Assembly: GCA_034521445.1 (NCBI GenBank)
Contig: JAXHMM010000005.1
Span: forward strand, 496,001 to 560,000
Direction of reading: 5' to 3'
DNA: 64,000 bases
DNA from: Balneolaceae bacterium
GTDB lineage: Bacteria > Bacteroidota > Rhodothermia > Balneolales > Balneolaceae
Numbering within the stretch: position 1 is the stretch's first letter; each line of letters starts with the position of its first letter. This document shows, one piece after another, positions 9,084 through 18,477 of this stretch. The position numbers and the translations under genes were made by a program. Below the pieces are notes generated by a model that made no database searches, was not told the DNA's origin, and was given only the letters and a program-made list of their open reading frames with translations.

Positions 9084-10228
9084 CCGTCGGAGGCTTGAGG
9101 TTGCATCGGAGTTACCTCGCCCTGCTCCACGCGGTACCTGCGGTTGCGCGTCCCGTCGAAGTCCAGGAATTTCTCAAGGGGCGCGGGGTTGGCCGAGGTG
9201 ATAAAGGTCTGCCCGGCATGGTCCCGGATTGCACTCAGCAGCACTTCGGTTCGCTGCTCGTCGAGGTCGCCGAAGACATCGTCCAGCAGGAAAATGGGCA
9301 GGTCGTCCAGTTCGTCCGAAAAATACAAAAGCTGAGCCAGTTTCAAAGCAAGGGCAAAGAGGCGGTGCTGTCCCTGAGAGCCGTACTTGCGCAGCTCGAA
9401 ATCGTCGAGGTAGAACACCACTTCATCGCGATGCGGTCCCACGGTAGTCACCTCGCGCTCCAGCTCGTGGTCGAGGGCCTCCTCCAGGGCCTGGTGGTAG
9501 CGCTCCTCTACAACCTCGGCGTCCTCCGACGGCTCGCAGAGGGTCTGGTACTGCAGGTGGGGACGATGGCGCATGCCGGAGATCAGCTCGTACTCCCTTG
9601 CCAGGTATTCCTCGAAACGGTTGAGCACCTGGGTGCGGCGCGCCACGATGCGCGAGCCGTACGCTACCAGCTGGGCGTTCCAGGGTTCCAGGTAGGCTGT
9701 CAGCACGTCCCGGGAGCCGCGGAACTCCTGCAGCAGGGTGTTTCGCTGGCGCCGCGCGTTGCGGAAATCGTAGAGGTCGCGCAGGTAGCGCGAAGAGAGC
9801 TGGCTGATGAAGGAGTCCACGAAGGAGCGACGCTCCGTGGGACCCTCGCTGGTCAGTTTCTTGTCGCCGGGCGCCAGAACCACCACCGGCACCATGCCGA
9901 TGAGATCCGACAGCCGGTCCAGGGGACTTTCGTTGACAAAGATCTTCTTGCCCTCCCCGCGGGAGTAAGAGCATCCCACCTGGAAGCTGGAGCGTATGTT
10001 GCCCTCGAAATCGCCTTTAACCGTAAAATAGGGGGCGTCGTGGTTTACCACGTAGCGGTCGCTGCCGGCGATGAAGCTGCGCGACATGCACAGGTAGTGA
10101 ATGGCGTCAATGATGTTGGTCTTTCCCGCGCCGTTGGGTCCCGTAATCACGTTCAGGTGGGGCGCCAACGAAAGTTCGGTGAACTCGTGGTTGCGGAAAT
10201 TTTCAAGCGCAAGTCGCGTGATGATCAT
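9080..10228 (-). CDS. recF: DNA replication and repair protein RecF
   Basis: RecF is an SMC-like ATPase that helps load RecA at gapped DNA. The 382-residue protein begins MIITRLALENFRNHE and carries Walker A GPNGAGKTN (about residues 31-39). The ABC signature region SQGQHRLFALALKLAQ and Walker B LPIFLLDDVFGDLD follow (about residues 300-340). PHRDEVVFYLDD is the conserved RecF stretch before the signature. Length matches the family (about 360-390). It sits between eno and the DUF721 gene and is about 4 kb from dnaA, not directly next to dnaN as in many bacteria. Confidence 0.96.
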   Translation of the reverse strand: MIITRLALENFRNHEFTELSLAPHLNVITGPNGAGKTNIIDAIHYLCMSRSFIAGSDRYVVNHDAPYFTVKGDFEGNIRSSFQVGCSYSRGEGKKIFVNESPLDRLSDLIGMVPVVVLAPGDKKLTSEGPTERRSFVDSFISQLSSRYLRDLYDFRNARRQRNTLLQEFRGSRDVLTAYLEPWNAQLVAYGSRIVARRTQVLNRFEEYLAREYELISGMRHRPHLQYQTLCEPSEDAEVVEERYHQALEEALDHELEREVTTVGPHRDEVVFYLDDFELRKYGSQGQHRLFALALKLAQLLYFSDELDDLPIFLLDDVFGDLDEQRTEVLLSAIRDHAGQTFITSANPAPLEKFLDFDGTRNRRYRVEQGEVTPMQPQASDG

Positions 10229-10237
10229 GGGAATGGC

Positions 10238-12407
<2,170 letters not shown>

Positions 12408-12594
12408 GGCCTTAGGTCCTTAGTCGAGTATAGGGGGTACGCGACATTATAACTCCAAAACTACAAAAAAAGTATACGACTAAATAGTCCCCGATGACCT
12501 CACCAACCATTTGACAATTGATGAATAATGGCGTTTATTCAGGCTGTTTACGAGGTATGCATATCCTAACTTTCGAATACTGTACAAACCCCCT

Positions 12595-12987
12595 ATGAGT
12601 TCAGCCAATAAGTACATCATTTTTGGGCCTGCCGGCACGCTGCGACGAATGCCCAACCAGCTATTCTCAAGCATCGAGCCCAAGCACCTATACAAGTACG
12701 AGTCCGACAAAACCAAGGACGTGGTGCATGTCGCCGTATACGAAGAGTACGAGAAGCAGATCAACGCCAGCGTCACCCTCACCTGCATCATCGAGTTTAC
12801 GGGCAAACAGTGCCGCTTCGAACTTAACAAGACCGGGGGACGCATGGGCTTCCGCGGCTCCTCCCTGGACGAAGAAAAACGCACCATCGACGACGAGGTG
12901 ACCGACTTTATTCTGGACTTTTCCAAGCGGTTCGGGCTGACGGTGCAGGAGGAGAAAGAGCAGGAGCCCAAGGAAGAGGAGTCCTGA
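12595..12987 (+). CDS. Uncharacterised small acidic protein upstream of prmC
   Basis: This is a 130-residue cytoplasmic protein with no signal peptide or membrane segment. The N-terminal half is mixed (KYIIFGPAGTLRRMPN); the C-terminus is strongly acidic (EEKEQEPKEEES). I chose this strand over a 163-residue reading frame opposite because the codon positions are GC-biased in this frame, the ATG is well placed and the gene lies only 18 bp before prmC. No family is recognised. The short spacing suggests it is cotranscribed with prmC; whether that means a link to translation termination cannot be told. Confidence 0.65.
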   Translation: MSSANKYIIFGPAGTLRRMPNQLFSSIEPKHLYKYESDKTKDVVHVAVYEEYEKQINASVTLTCIIEFTGKQCRFELNKTGGRMGFRGSSLDEEKRTIDDEVTDFILDFSKRFGLTVQEEKEQEPKEEES

Positions 12988-13005
12988 TCCCATCACGTCT
13001 CTGAC

Positions 13006-13869
13006 ATGAAGGCCACCCGTACCGAAGACTGGACTGTGCTCTCCATGATGGAGTGGGCAACCGATTATTTCGCCGAGCGCGGTATTCCCGACGCCCGCCA
13101 CAGCATCGAGTGGCTGCTCGCAGAGGTGCTCGAAGTCAAGCGTCTCGACCTCTACCTGAAATTCGACCGCCCGCTGAGCCGCACCGAACTGGAGGAACTC
13201 CGCCCCATGGTCAAGCGACGCGCCTCCCATGAGCCCCTGCAGTACATCACCGGCTACACCGATTTCATGAATGCGCGCATCACGGTAGGTCCCGAGGTAC
13301 TGATCCCCCGCATCGAGACCGAACAGCTCGTAGAAATCATCCTGGAGTACGAGGAGGCCGACTCGCTTCGCGCATTGGATCTGGGCACAGGCTCGGGCTG
13401 CATTTCCATCGCCCTCAAGCAGGAACGTCCGGGGTGGGAGCTTCACGCGGTGGAGCTTTCCCCGGAGGCCCTGAAGACGGCCCGCCGAAACGCCGAGGCC
13501 AACGGAACGGACGTGCATTTCCTGCATGGCGACATGACGGCCTGGCGGGAACTCCCGCTCGAGGGCCCTTTCGACCTGATAGTCTCGAATCCCCCCTACG
13601 TGCGTCCGGGAGAAAAGGACGGACTCCAGAAACAGGTGGCCGACCACGAACCCGCAGAGGCCCTCTACTGCGAAGACCTGAAAGCCATGTACGGTTCCAT
13701 CCGGGACGCCGCCGCGGAACTGCTTGCAGACGACGGACGCCTCTACCTGGAAATTCACGAAAACAACCCGGGGGAGATCCTCGATCTTTTCGACCGTTCC
13801 GGCTGGCAGGCGCGCATGGTGAAGGACTACGAAAAAAAGCCGCGCTTCGTCCTGGCATCCAGGACCTAG
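13006..13869 (+). CDS. prmC: Peptide chain release factor N5-glutamine methyltransferase
   Basis: PrmC (HemK) methylates the glutamine of the GGQ motif in release factors RF1 and RF2, which they need for efficient peptide release. The 287-residue protein has the N-terminal helical domain (ARHSIEWLLAEVLEVKRLDLYL) and the linker PLQYITGYTDFMNARITVGPEVLIPRIET. The class I methyltransferase fold follows, with the SAM motif ALDLGTGSGCISIAL (about residues 124-138) and the catalytic NPPY at 195-198. Length matches E. coli PrmC (277). It ends just before the DnaA-box region. Confidence 0.95.
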   Translation: MKATRTEDWTVLSMMEWATDYFAERGIPDARHSIEWLLAEVLEVKRLDLYLKFDRPLSRTELEELRPMVKRRASHEPLQYITGYTDFMNARITVGPEVLIPRIETEQLVEIILEYEEADSLRALDLGTGSGCISIALKQERPGWELHAVELSPEALKTARRNAEANGTDVHFLHGDMTAWRELPLEGPFDLIVSNPPYVRPGEKDGLQKQVADHEPAEALYCEDLKAMYGSIRDAAAELLADDGRLYLEIHENNPGEILDLFDRSGWQARMVKDYEKKPRFVLASRT

Positions 13870-13944
13870 GGACGGATCTGCCGCGCCTCCTCCCGCCGGG
13901 TTCACCCTCACCGGCCGCCCTTCCAGCCGCAGGTTCCGCATGAA

Positions 13945-14275
13945 ATAATTAGTGTGGATAACTTGTTGAAAACTTTTTGTATTGTATTAAGGCAATGTTA
14001 CCAAAAGGTTAAATCATAGGTAGGGAGACCTCAGGCAATGTCAAGGGCAATTTGATAGAAAAGCCGATAAAATATTAAGTCCTTGGGAGACAACGCCTTA
14101 CGATGTTTAGGGAAATGTGGATAACTTTTGGATAACGGCCCACAAAATTTTTGACATCTGCCCCGGAAATTATCATCTTCATCTCAGCCGCAAGGGGAAA
14201 GCCGCTAATTTTGTGTGGATAACTGCGGATTCCCATCCGAGATAACTATAGAACCATTTGAGGAGGTCTAGGGAT
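13945..14275 (+). other. DnaA-box cluster upstream of dnaA, candidate oriC
   Basis: This gene-free stretch (13870-14275) is clearly richer in A and T than its surroundings. It contains three perfect copies of the DnaA box TGTGGATAA, at 13953-13961, 14116-14124 and 14214-14222, all in the same orientation. One near copy, TTTGGATAA, lies at 14127-14135. An AT-rich run lies between the first two boxes (about 13965-14110). DnaA boxes next to dnaA are the standard mark of oriC and also of dnaA autoregulation. The small number of boxes leaves both open; a GC-skew plot of the whole genome would decide. Confidence 0.7.
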
Positions 14276-15721
14276 TTGAGTACGATTTCTGCGGACACCG
14301 CATGGGAGCAGTGTCTCGAAATTATTCAGGATAACATCAGCTACCAGAAGTACAAATCCTGGTTCGAGCCCATCGAACCGGTCAAGCTGGATGACAACAC
14401 GCTGACCATACAGGTGCCCAGCCAATTCTGGTACGAGTGGCTGGAAGAACACTACTACGGGATGCTCCGCTCAACCCTGGCGAAAGTGCTGGGCGAAAAC
14501 GGAAAGCTGGAATACTCGGTGGTGCTCGAAAAGTCGGACAACCAGAGCGACACACGGTCGGTCCGCCTCCCCCAGCGCCCCATGCCCCCCAACAAGGAGC
14601 AGGACATCAACGGCTACTCTGAGTACAGCCCCGGCAAGATCGAGAACCCCTTTGTCATCCCGGGCATCCGCAAGACCAAGATCGACGCCAATCTCAACAA
14701 CAACTACGTCTTCGAACGCTACATCGAGGGCGACTGCAACCGGCTGGCGCGCTCGGCCGCCATGGCCATCGCCGAGAACCCCGGCAACAACTCCTTCAAT
14801 CCTTTTTTCATTTACGGGGGCACCGGCCTGGGCAAGACCCACCTGATCCAGAGCATCGGCAACAAGATCAAGCAGGAGTACGGCAACGAGGTGGCGGTGC
14901 TCTACATCTCCTCGGAAAGCTTCACCAACGAATTCGTGCAGGCCATCCGCAACAACCGGGCCAGCGAATTCACCATGTTCTACCGCCAGATCGACGTGCT
15001 CATCGTTGACGATATCCAATTCTTCAGCGGCAAGGAGAAGACCCAGGAGGAGTTTTTCCATATTTTCAACGCGCTGCACCAGGACGGCAAGCAGATCATC
15101 CTCTCCAGTGACCGCGCCCCCCGCGAGATCCCCGACATCGAAGAGCGGCTCATCTCCCGCTTTGGCTGGGGACTCAGCGCCGACCTACAGGTGCCGGAGT
15201 ACGAAACACGCTTCGCCATCCTGGAGCGCAAAGCCGTGGACAACGGCATCGACCTCTCCCACAACGTACTGGAGTTTATAGCTCACAACTTCAAGTCGAA
15301 TGTACGCGACCTGGAGGGGGCCATCATCAAGTTGCTGGCCCACTCCTCCCTGCAGCACGTCGACGAACTGGATTTGGGCATGGCCAAGAAGGTGCTCAAG
15401 GACATGATCAAGGAGTCCAGCACCCAGATCTCTATCGAGGCCATTCAAAATTACGTGTGCGAATACTTCGGCATCGACACCAACAAAGTGCGCGAAAAAA
15501 CACGCAAGCAGGAGATCGTTGAAGCCCGCCAGATCGCCATGTACCTGGCCAAACAGTTTACCGACTCCAGCCTCAAAACCATCGGCCTGCATTTTGGGGG
15601 ACGCGACCACTCTACGGTCATCCACGCCATATCCACTGTGGAGGAGCGCATGCAGACCTCCCCCAAGCACAAGCGCATCGTCGAGGAGCTCAAGCAGAAA
15701 ATCGAAGTCGCCAGCCTCTGA
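14276..15721 (+). CDS. dnaA: Chromosomal replication initiator protein DnaA
   Basis: DnaA binds DnaA boxes and opens oriC. The protein is about 481 residues. Domain I is STISADTAWEQCLEIIQDN with the conserved W. A variable linker reaches about residue 130. The AAA+ domain has Walker A GGTGLGKTH (about 181-189) and Walker B LIVDDIQFF (about 242-250). The C-terminal helix-turn-helix contains FGGRDHSTVIHA, which reads the DnaA box. I place the start at TTG 14276 because a perfect AGGAGG lies at 14261-14266 with 9-base spacing. An earlier in-frame TTG at 14258 would put the ribosome site inside the gene. TTG is an unusual start and fits weak translation of an initiator. Confidence 0.95.
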   Translation: MSTISADTAWEQCLEIIQDNISYQKYKSWFEPIEPVKLDDNTLTIQVPSQFWYEWLEEHYYGMLRSTLAKVLGENGKLEYSVVLEKSDNQSDTRSVRLPQRPMPPNKEQDINGYSEYSPGKIENPFVIPGIRKTKIDANLNNNYVFERYIEGDCNRLARSAAMAIAENPGNNSFNPFFIYGGTGLGKTHLIQSIGNKIKQEYGNEVAVLYISSESFTNEFVQAIRNNRASEFTMFYRQIDVLIVDDIQFFSGKEKTQEEFFHIFNALHQDGKQIILSSDRAPREIPDIEERLISRFGWGLSADLQVPEYETRFAILERKAVDNGIDLSHNVLEFIAHNFKSNVRDLEGAIIKLLAHSSLQHVDELDLGMAKKVLKDMIKESSTQISIEAIQNYVCEYFGIDTNKVREKTRKQEIVEARQIAMYLAKQFTDSSLKTIGLHFGGRDHSTVIHAISTVEERMQTSPKHKRIVEELKQKIEVASL

Positions 15722-15732
15722 TTTCCACGCGG

Positions 15733-16092
15733 ATGGACACCCTTCGCCTTAACGCGCTTCGCTACAAGGCTCCCCACGGCTACCATGAGGAGGAGCGCCG
15801 ACGGGGCAACACCTTCGAGGTCGACCTTCGGTTCGAGGGTGATTTCCGCCAGGCGGGCCGCAGCGACGAGCTGGAGCACGCGCTGGACTACCAGCAGGCC
15901 GAGACGGCCGTGCGATCCGTCATGGAAGGCCCTTCCGTAAAACTGCTGGAAACCCTGGCGCTGCGCATCGGTGAGCGTCTCCTCGCGCAGCACCCGCAGG
16001 CCCGTCGCATCGAGGTTGCCGTACGCAAGATGGACCCTCCGCTTCCCTCGCCCGCTTCCCACTCCGAAATACGCATGTCATGGACCCGGTGA
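15733..16092 (+). CDS. folB: Dihydroneopterin aldolase
   Basis: FolB cleaves dihydroneopterin to 6-hydroxymethyl-dihydropterin in folate synthesis. The 119-residue protein has the tunnelling fold pattern: LNALRYKAPHGYHEEERRRGNTFEVDL, in which the conserved G-H-E cluster forms the substrate site. LETLALRIGERLL and the C-terminal EVAVRKMDPPLP follow. Length equals the family (about 120). It is 11 bp after dnaA and overlaps folK by 13 bp, so folB-folK are translationally coupled and may be read from the dnaA promoter. Confidence 0.92.
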   Translation: MDTLRLNALRYKAPHGYHEEERRRGNTFEVDLRFEGDFRQAGRSDELEHALDYQQAETAVRSVMEGPSVKLLETLALRIGERLLAQHPQARRIEVAVRKMDPPLPSPASHSEIRMSWTR

Positions 16093-16568
16093 TCGTCGCC
16101 CTCGGTTCGAACGTGGGGGACCGACGCCGCTACATGAGCGACGCCCGGGGCTTTCTGGAAGAGATCTCCGAGAAGGGGCTGCGCGCCTCCTCCCTCTGGA
16201 TGACCGAGCCGGTGGGACCCTCCACACGGTATTTTCTCAATGCGGCGGTGGAAATCCACAGTTCTGCGGAGCCCGAAACGCTGGTCCGCCGCTTCAAGCG
16301 TTTTGAGAAGGCGCACGGGCGCTCGGCCGGGGCACCCCGCTGGAGCGCGCGCACCATCGATCTGGATATAATCTCCTGGGGGAACTTGGTGATTCAGCAC
16401 GATACCCTTATTATTCCGCATGCCGAATACCGGAACCGCCTGTTTGTTCTGGAACCCCTGCGCGAGCTGCGGCCGGAGTGGAAGGATCCGGAGACCCGCA
16501 CCCCCGTTGACGAGCTCATCGCCCGCGCCCCGGACCTTTCGGTCAGAAAACTGAATGCCACCTGGTAG
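16080..16568 (+). CDS. folK: 2-amino-4-hydroxy-6-hydroxymethyldihydropteridine pyrophosphokinase
   Basis: HPPK transfers pyrophosphate from ATP to 6-hydroxymethyl-dihydropterin, the step after FolB. The 162-residue protein starts VIVALGSNVGDRRRYM, the standard N-terminus. It carries the family motif RWSARTIDLDIISWG (about residues 91-105), where the Asp pair binds magnesium, and IPHAEYRNRLFVLEPLRE near residues 115-132. It overlaps folB by 13 bp and is followed within a base or two by the nucleoside kinase, forming a tight folB-folK-kinase unit. Confidence 0.94.
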   Translation: MDPVIVALGSNVGDRRRYMSDARGFLEEISEKGLRASSLWMTEPVGPSTRYFLNAAVEIHSSAEPETLVRRFKRFEKAHGRSAGAPRWSARTIDLDIISWGNLVIQHDTLIIPHAEYRNRLFVLEPLRELRPEWKDPETRTPVDELIARAPDLSVRKLNATW

Positions 16569-16569
16569 G

Positions 16570-17214
16570 ATGCAGAACCAATTCGATTTTATTGCCATTG
16601 AAGGTGTTATTGGGGTCGGCAAAACTTCCCTCGCCAAACTGCTCTCCGAACGGCACGGCGCGCGCCTGGTGCTGGAGCAGTTCGAGGAGAATCCCTTCCT
16701 CCCCAAATTCTACCAGGACCGCGAGCGCTACGCCTTTCCCACCCAGATGGCCTTCCTGGCCAGCCGCTTCAAGCAGCAGCAGGAGATGCTCGACCAGGAC
16801 CTTTTCCACCAGACCACCGTCGCCGACTATATTTTCGAAAAGGACCGCATCTTCGCGCGGCTCAACCTGGAGGACGACGAGCTGGCGCTTTACGACTCTA
16901 TTTTCAACATTATGGCGGGAATCTCGGCGCGCCCCGATCTGGTCATCTACCTGCAGTCGTCGGTGGACCGGCTCATGAAAAATATCCGCGACCGGGACCG
17001 TGACTACGAGCGTCACATCTCCCGCAGCTACCTTGCGGAACTCACCGAGGCCTACAACCATTTCTTTTACCACTACAGCAAAGCCCCGCTCATCATCATC
17101 AATGCCACCGAAATCGATTTTGTGAGCGAGGAGAAGCACCTGGATTATATTGAGGAACAGATTTTCAACGAACCCATCCGGGGCAACACGCACATTTCCA
17201 TCAACCCGGGCTGA
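16570..17214 (+). CDS. Deoxynucleoside kinase family protein
   Basis: The enzyme phosphorylates deoxynucleosides in salvage. The protein is about 214 residues in the dNK (deoxyadenosine/deoxyguanosine kinase) family. It has a P-loop IEGVIGVGKTSLAK (about residues 9-22) and the motif DRDRDYERHISRSYLAELTEAYNHFF, in which the DR-x(1-2)-E and YL--L pattern is typical. The start at 16570 lies 1 base after the folK stop; an ATG at 16555 is also in frame and would add MPPGR. I prefer 16570 because family proteins begin near the hydrophobic strand. It is tightly linked to folK, a common pairing in this phylum. Confidence 0.88.
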   Translation: MQNQFDFIAIEGVIGVGKTSLAKLLSERHGARLVLEQFEENPFLPKFYQDRERYAFPTQMAFLASRFKQQQEMLDQDLFHQTTVADYIFEKDRIFARLNLEDDELALYDSIFNIMAGISARPDLVIYLQSSVDRLMKNIRDRDRDYERHISRSYLAELTEAYNHFFYHYSKAPLIIINATEIDFVSEEKHLDYIEEQIFNEPIRGNTHISINPG

Positions 17215-17215
17215 C

Positions 17216-17476
17216 ATGCTGCTGAAAACCATAGCGGTCATGGTACTGATCTACCTTCTGGTGAAGGTGATCGCACGGGTATTTCTGCCCGCCTCCGCCC
17301 GCCGTAACGCGCACATCATCTTCCGCACCTTCCGCAACCTCAACCGACAGATGAACGAGCAGAAACAGCGCCAGAAAGGCTCCGCGAGCAAGGGACCGGA
17401 CGGGCGGGGCGACCGCTTCGACGAAATCGAGGAAGCCGAGTACGAGGAGATTCAAGATGAAGACTCTAAGTCTTAA
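17216..17476 (+). CDS. Small single-span membrane protein (DUF4834-like)
   Basis: The 86-residue protein starts one base after the kinase stop. It has one N-terminal membrane segment (TIAVMVLIYLLVKVIARVFL, about residues 5-24), then a basic stretch with Asn and Gln (FRTFRNLNRQMNEQKQRQ) and an acidic end (EIEEAEYEEIQDEDSKS). This layout resembles the DUF4834 family of short membrane proteins from Bacteroidota, but the match is by shape and I am not sure of it. It is probably cotranscribed with folB-folK-kinase. Its stop codon lies inside an octamer repeat tract. Confidence 0.7.
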   Translation: MLLKTIAVMVLIYLLVKVIARVFLPASARRNAHIIFRTFRNLNRQMNEQKQRQKGSASKGPDGRGDRFDEIEEAEYEEIQDEDSKS

Positions 17477-17535
17477 AAGTCATAAAGTCGGAAAGTCTAA
17501 AAGTCGGGAAGTCGGGAAGTCCGAAGTCGGAGGTC
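17465..17535 (+). repeat. Octamer tandem repeat, about nine units, second locus
   Basis: About nine consecutive units of mostly 8 bases end in AAGTC: TCTAAGTC, TTAAAAGTC, ATAAAGTC, GGAAAGTC, TAAAAGTC, GGGAAGTC (twice), CGAAGTC and GGAGGTC. The TAA stop of the preceding gene lies in the second unit. It is the same kind of tract as at 6342-6397. Confidence 0.85.
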
Positions 17536-17617
17536 GGAATGGATGCACCGCGGGACCTGTTGTTCTCTTATCCTGAAGACGAATTCCAACACACTCCACC
17601 AAATCAAGCACAACGCA

Positions 17618-18169
17618 ATGTCCATAAGTTTTGAAGAGCAACTGGAAGAAGGGCTGGCCCTGCTCAAAGAGGGAGATTACGACATGGCCCTCGACGTCTC
17701 CCGGCAGCTGCAGCGCATGGAATCCGATTCGGCCGACGGCTACCACCTGGAGGCCATGGTCATGCAGAAGCTGAACCAGTGGGAGAAAAGCGTGGAGGCA
17801 CTGGACGACGCCATCCGGTACGATCCCGAAAAGAGCGGGCTCTACAACCTGCGGGGCTTTGCGCGCCTGCAGATGGAAGAGCTGGACGAGGCCAAAGAGG
17901 ACTTTGACCGCGCCATCGACCTGGACGACTCCCCGGCCGCCCACCGCAACCGGGTGCTCCACATGATCATGAGTGATCAGGGCAACGAGGCCGTCTCCTA
18001 CCTGCTCGACCGCATCCGCAACAACCCCAAGGATGTGGAGAACTGGATCCTTATGGGAGACCTGATGCAGCGCGCCGGCCAGGACGCCAAGGCCCGCACC
18101 TACTACGAGCAGGCCAACAAGATGGACCCGGAGAACGACTACGTGAAGAAGCAGCTGGAAGAAGACTGA
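17618..18169 (+). CDS. TPR repeat protein
   Basis: This is a 183-residue cytoplasmic protein from ATG 17618. It has at least four tetratricopeptide helices in tandem: LLKEGDYDMALDVSRQLQ, AMVMQKLNQWEKSVEALDDA, GFARLQMEELDEAKEDFDRA and LMGDLMQRAGQDAKARTYYE. The 34-residue spacing and the A-L-Y/A pattern at repeat positions 8, 20 and 27 are clear. TPR proteins are scaffolds for protein contacts, so the partner cannot be told. I rejected the earlier in-frame ATG (17543), because the extra residues look like translated intergenic DNA and homology starts at MSISFEEQ. Confidence 0.82.
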   Translation: MSISFEEQLEEGLALLKEGDYDMALDVSRQLQRMESDSADGYHLEAMVMQKLNQWEKSVEALDDAIRYDPEKSGLYNLRGFARLQMEELDEAKEDFDRAIDLDDSPAAHRNRVLHMIMSDQGNEAVSYLLDRIRNNPKDVENWILMGDLMQRAGQDAKARTYYEQANKMDPENDYVKKQLEED

Positions 18170-18289
18170 AACCGCAATTCCGTTCCGGCCTCTCCAACGC
18201 ATCGGACCGCCTGCATCCGTCCGGCAGCCATTCGTCACCAAAGGTTATTTGGGACGTCATTCCATTTTATGATTATCCCCTAAAACCGC

Positions 18290-18297
18290 TATATTTG
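18290..18297 (+). promoter_or_regulatory. Probable -7 element of the tRNA-Leu promoter
   Basis: TATATTTG matches the Bacteroidota-type -7 consensus TAnnTTTG, and the mature tRNA begins 23 bases later. A T-run at 18265-18268 sits about 21 bases upstream, where a -33 TTTG would be expected, but it is not a good match. The call is tentative. Confidence 0.4.
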
Positions 18298-18320
18298 ATG
18301 CCTGATTCACGTACCCCCCT

Positions 18321-18409
18321 GCCCTGGTGGCGGAATTGGTAGACGCGCTGTCTTGAGGGGGCAGTTCCCCTTTGTGGGAGTGCTGGTTCGACTCCAGTCC
18401 AGGGCACCA
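18321..18409 (+). tRNA. tRNA-Leu (anticodon GAG)
   Basis: A class II tRNA is visible. The acceptor stem GCCCTGG pairs with CCAGGGC, and the CCA end is encoded (18407-18409). The D arm reads GCGGAATTGGTAGACGCGC. The anticodon stem CTGTC/GGCAG holds the loop TTGAGGG, with anticodon GAG reading CUC and CUU. A long variable arm has a TTCCC/GGGAG stem, as expected for leucine. The T arm is GCTGG-TTCGACT-CCAGT. It is a single gene with its own terminator 13 bp downstream. Confidence 0.96.
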
Positions 18410-18421
18410 TACCCATTTGCA

Positions 18422-18453
18422 GCCCGCTTTCATCATAAGCGGGCCTTTGTCTT
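18422..18453 (+). terminator. Intrinsic terminator after tRNA-Leu
   Basis: An 8-bp stem, GCCCGCTT (18422-18429) and AAGCGGGC (18437-18444), has a 7-base loop and is followed by a T-rich run (CTTTGTCTT). It sits 13 bp after the tRNA. Confidence 0.85.
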
Positions 18454-18477
18454 AGTTGTTCACTTATCATCCAGACC

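Noticed and set aside
12480-12971. 163-codon minus-strand frame opposite the small gene before prmC
   Set aside because: It has low-complexity Ser/Arg content, starts within another gene and is not supported by codon position bias; the plus-strand gene is better placed.
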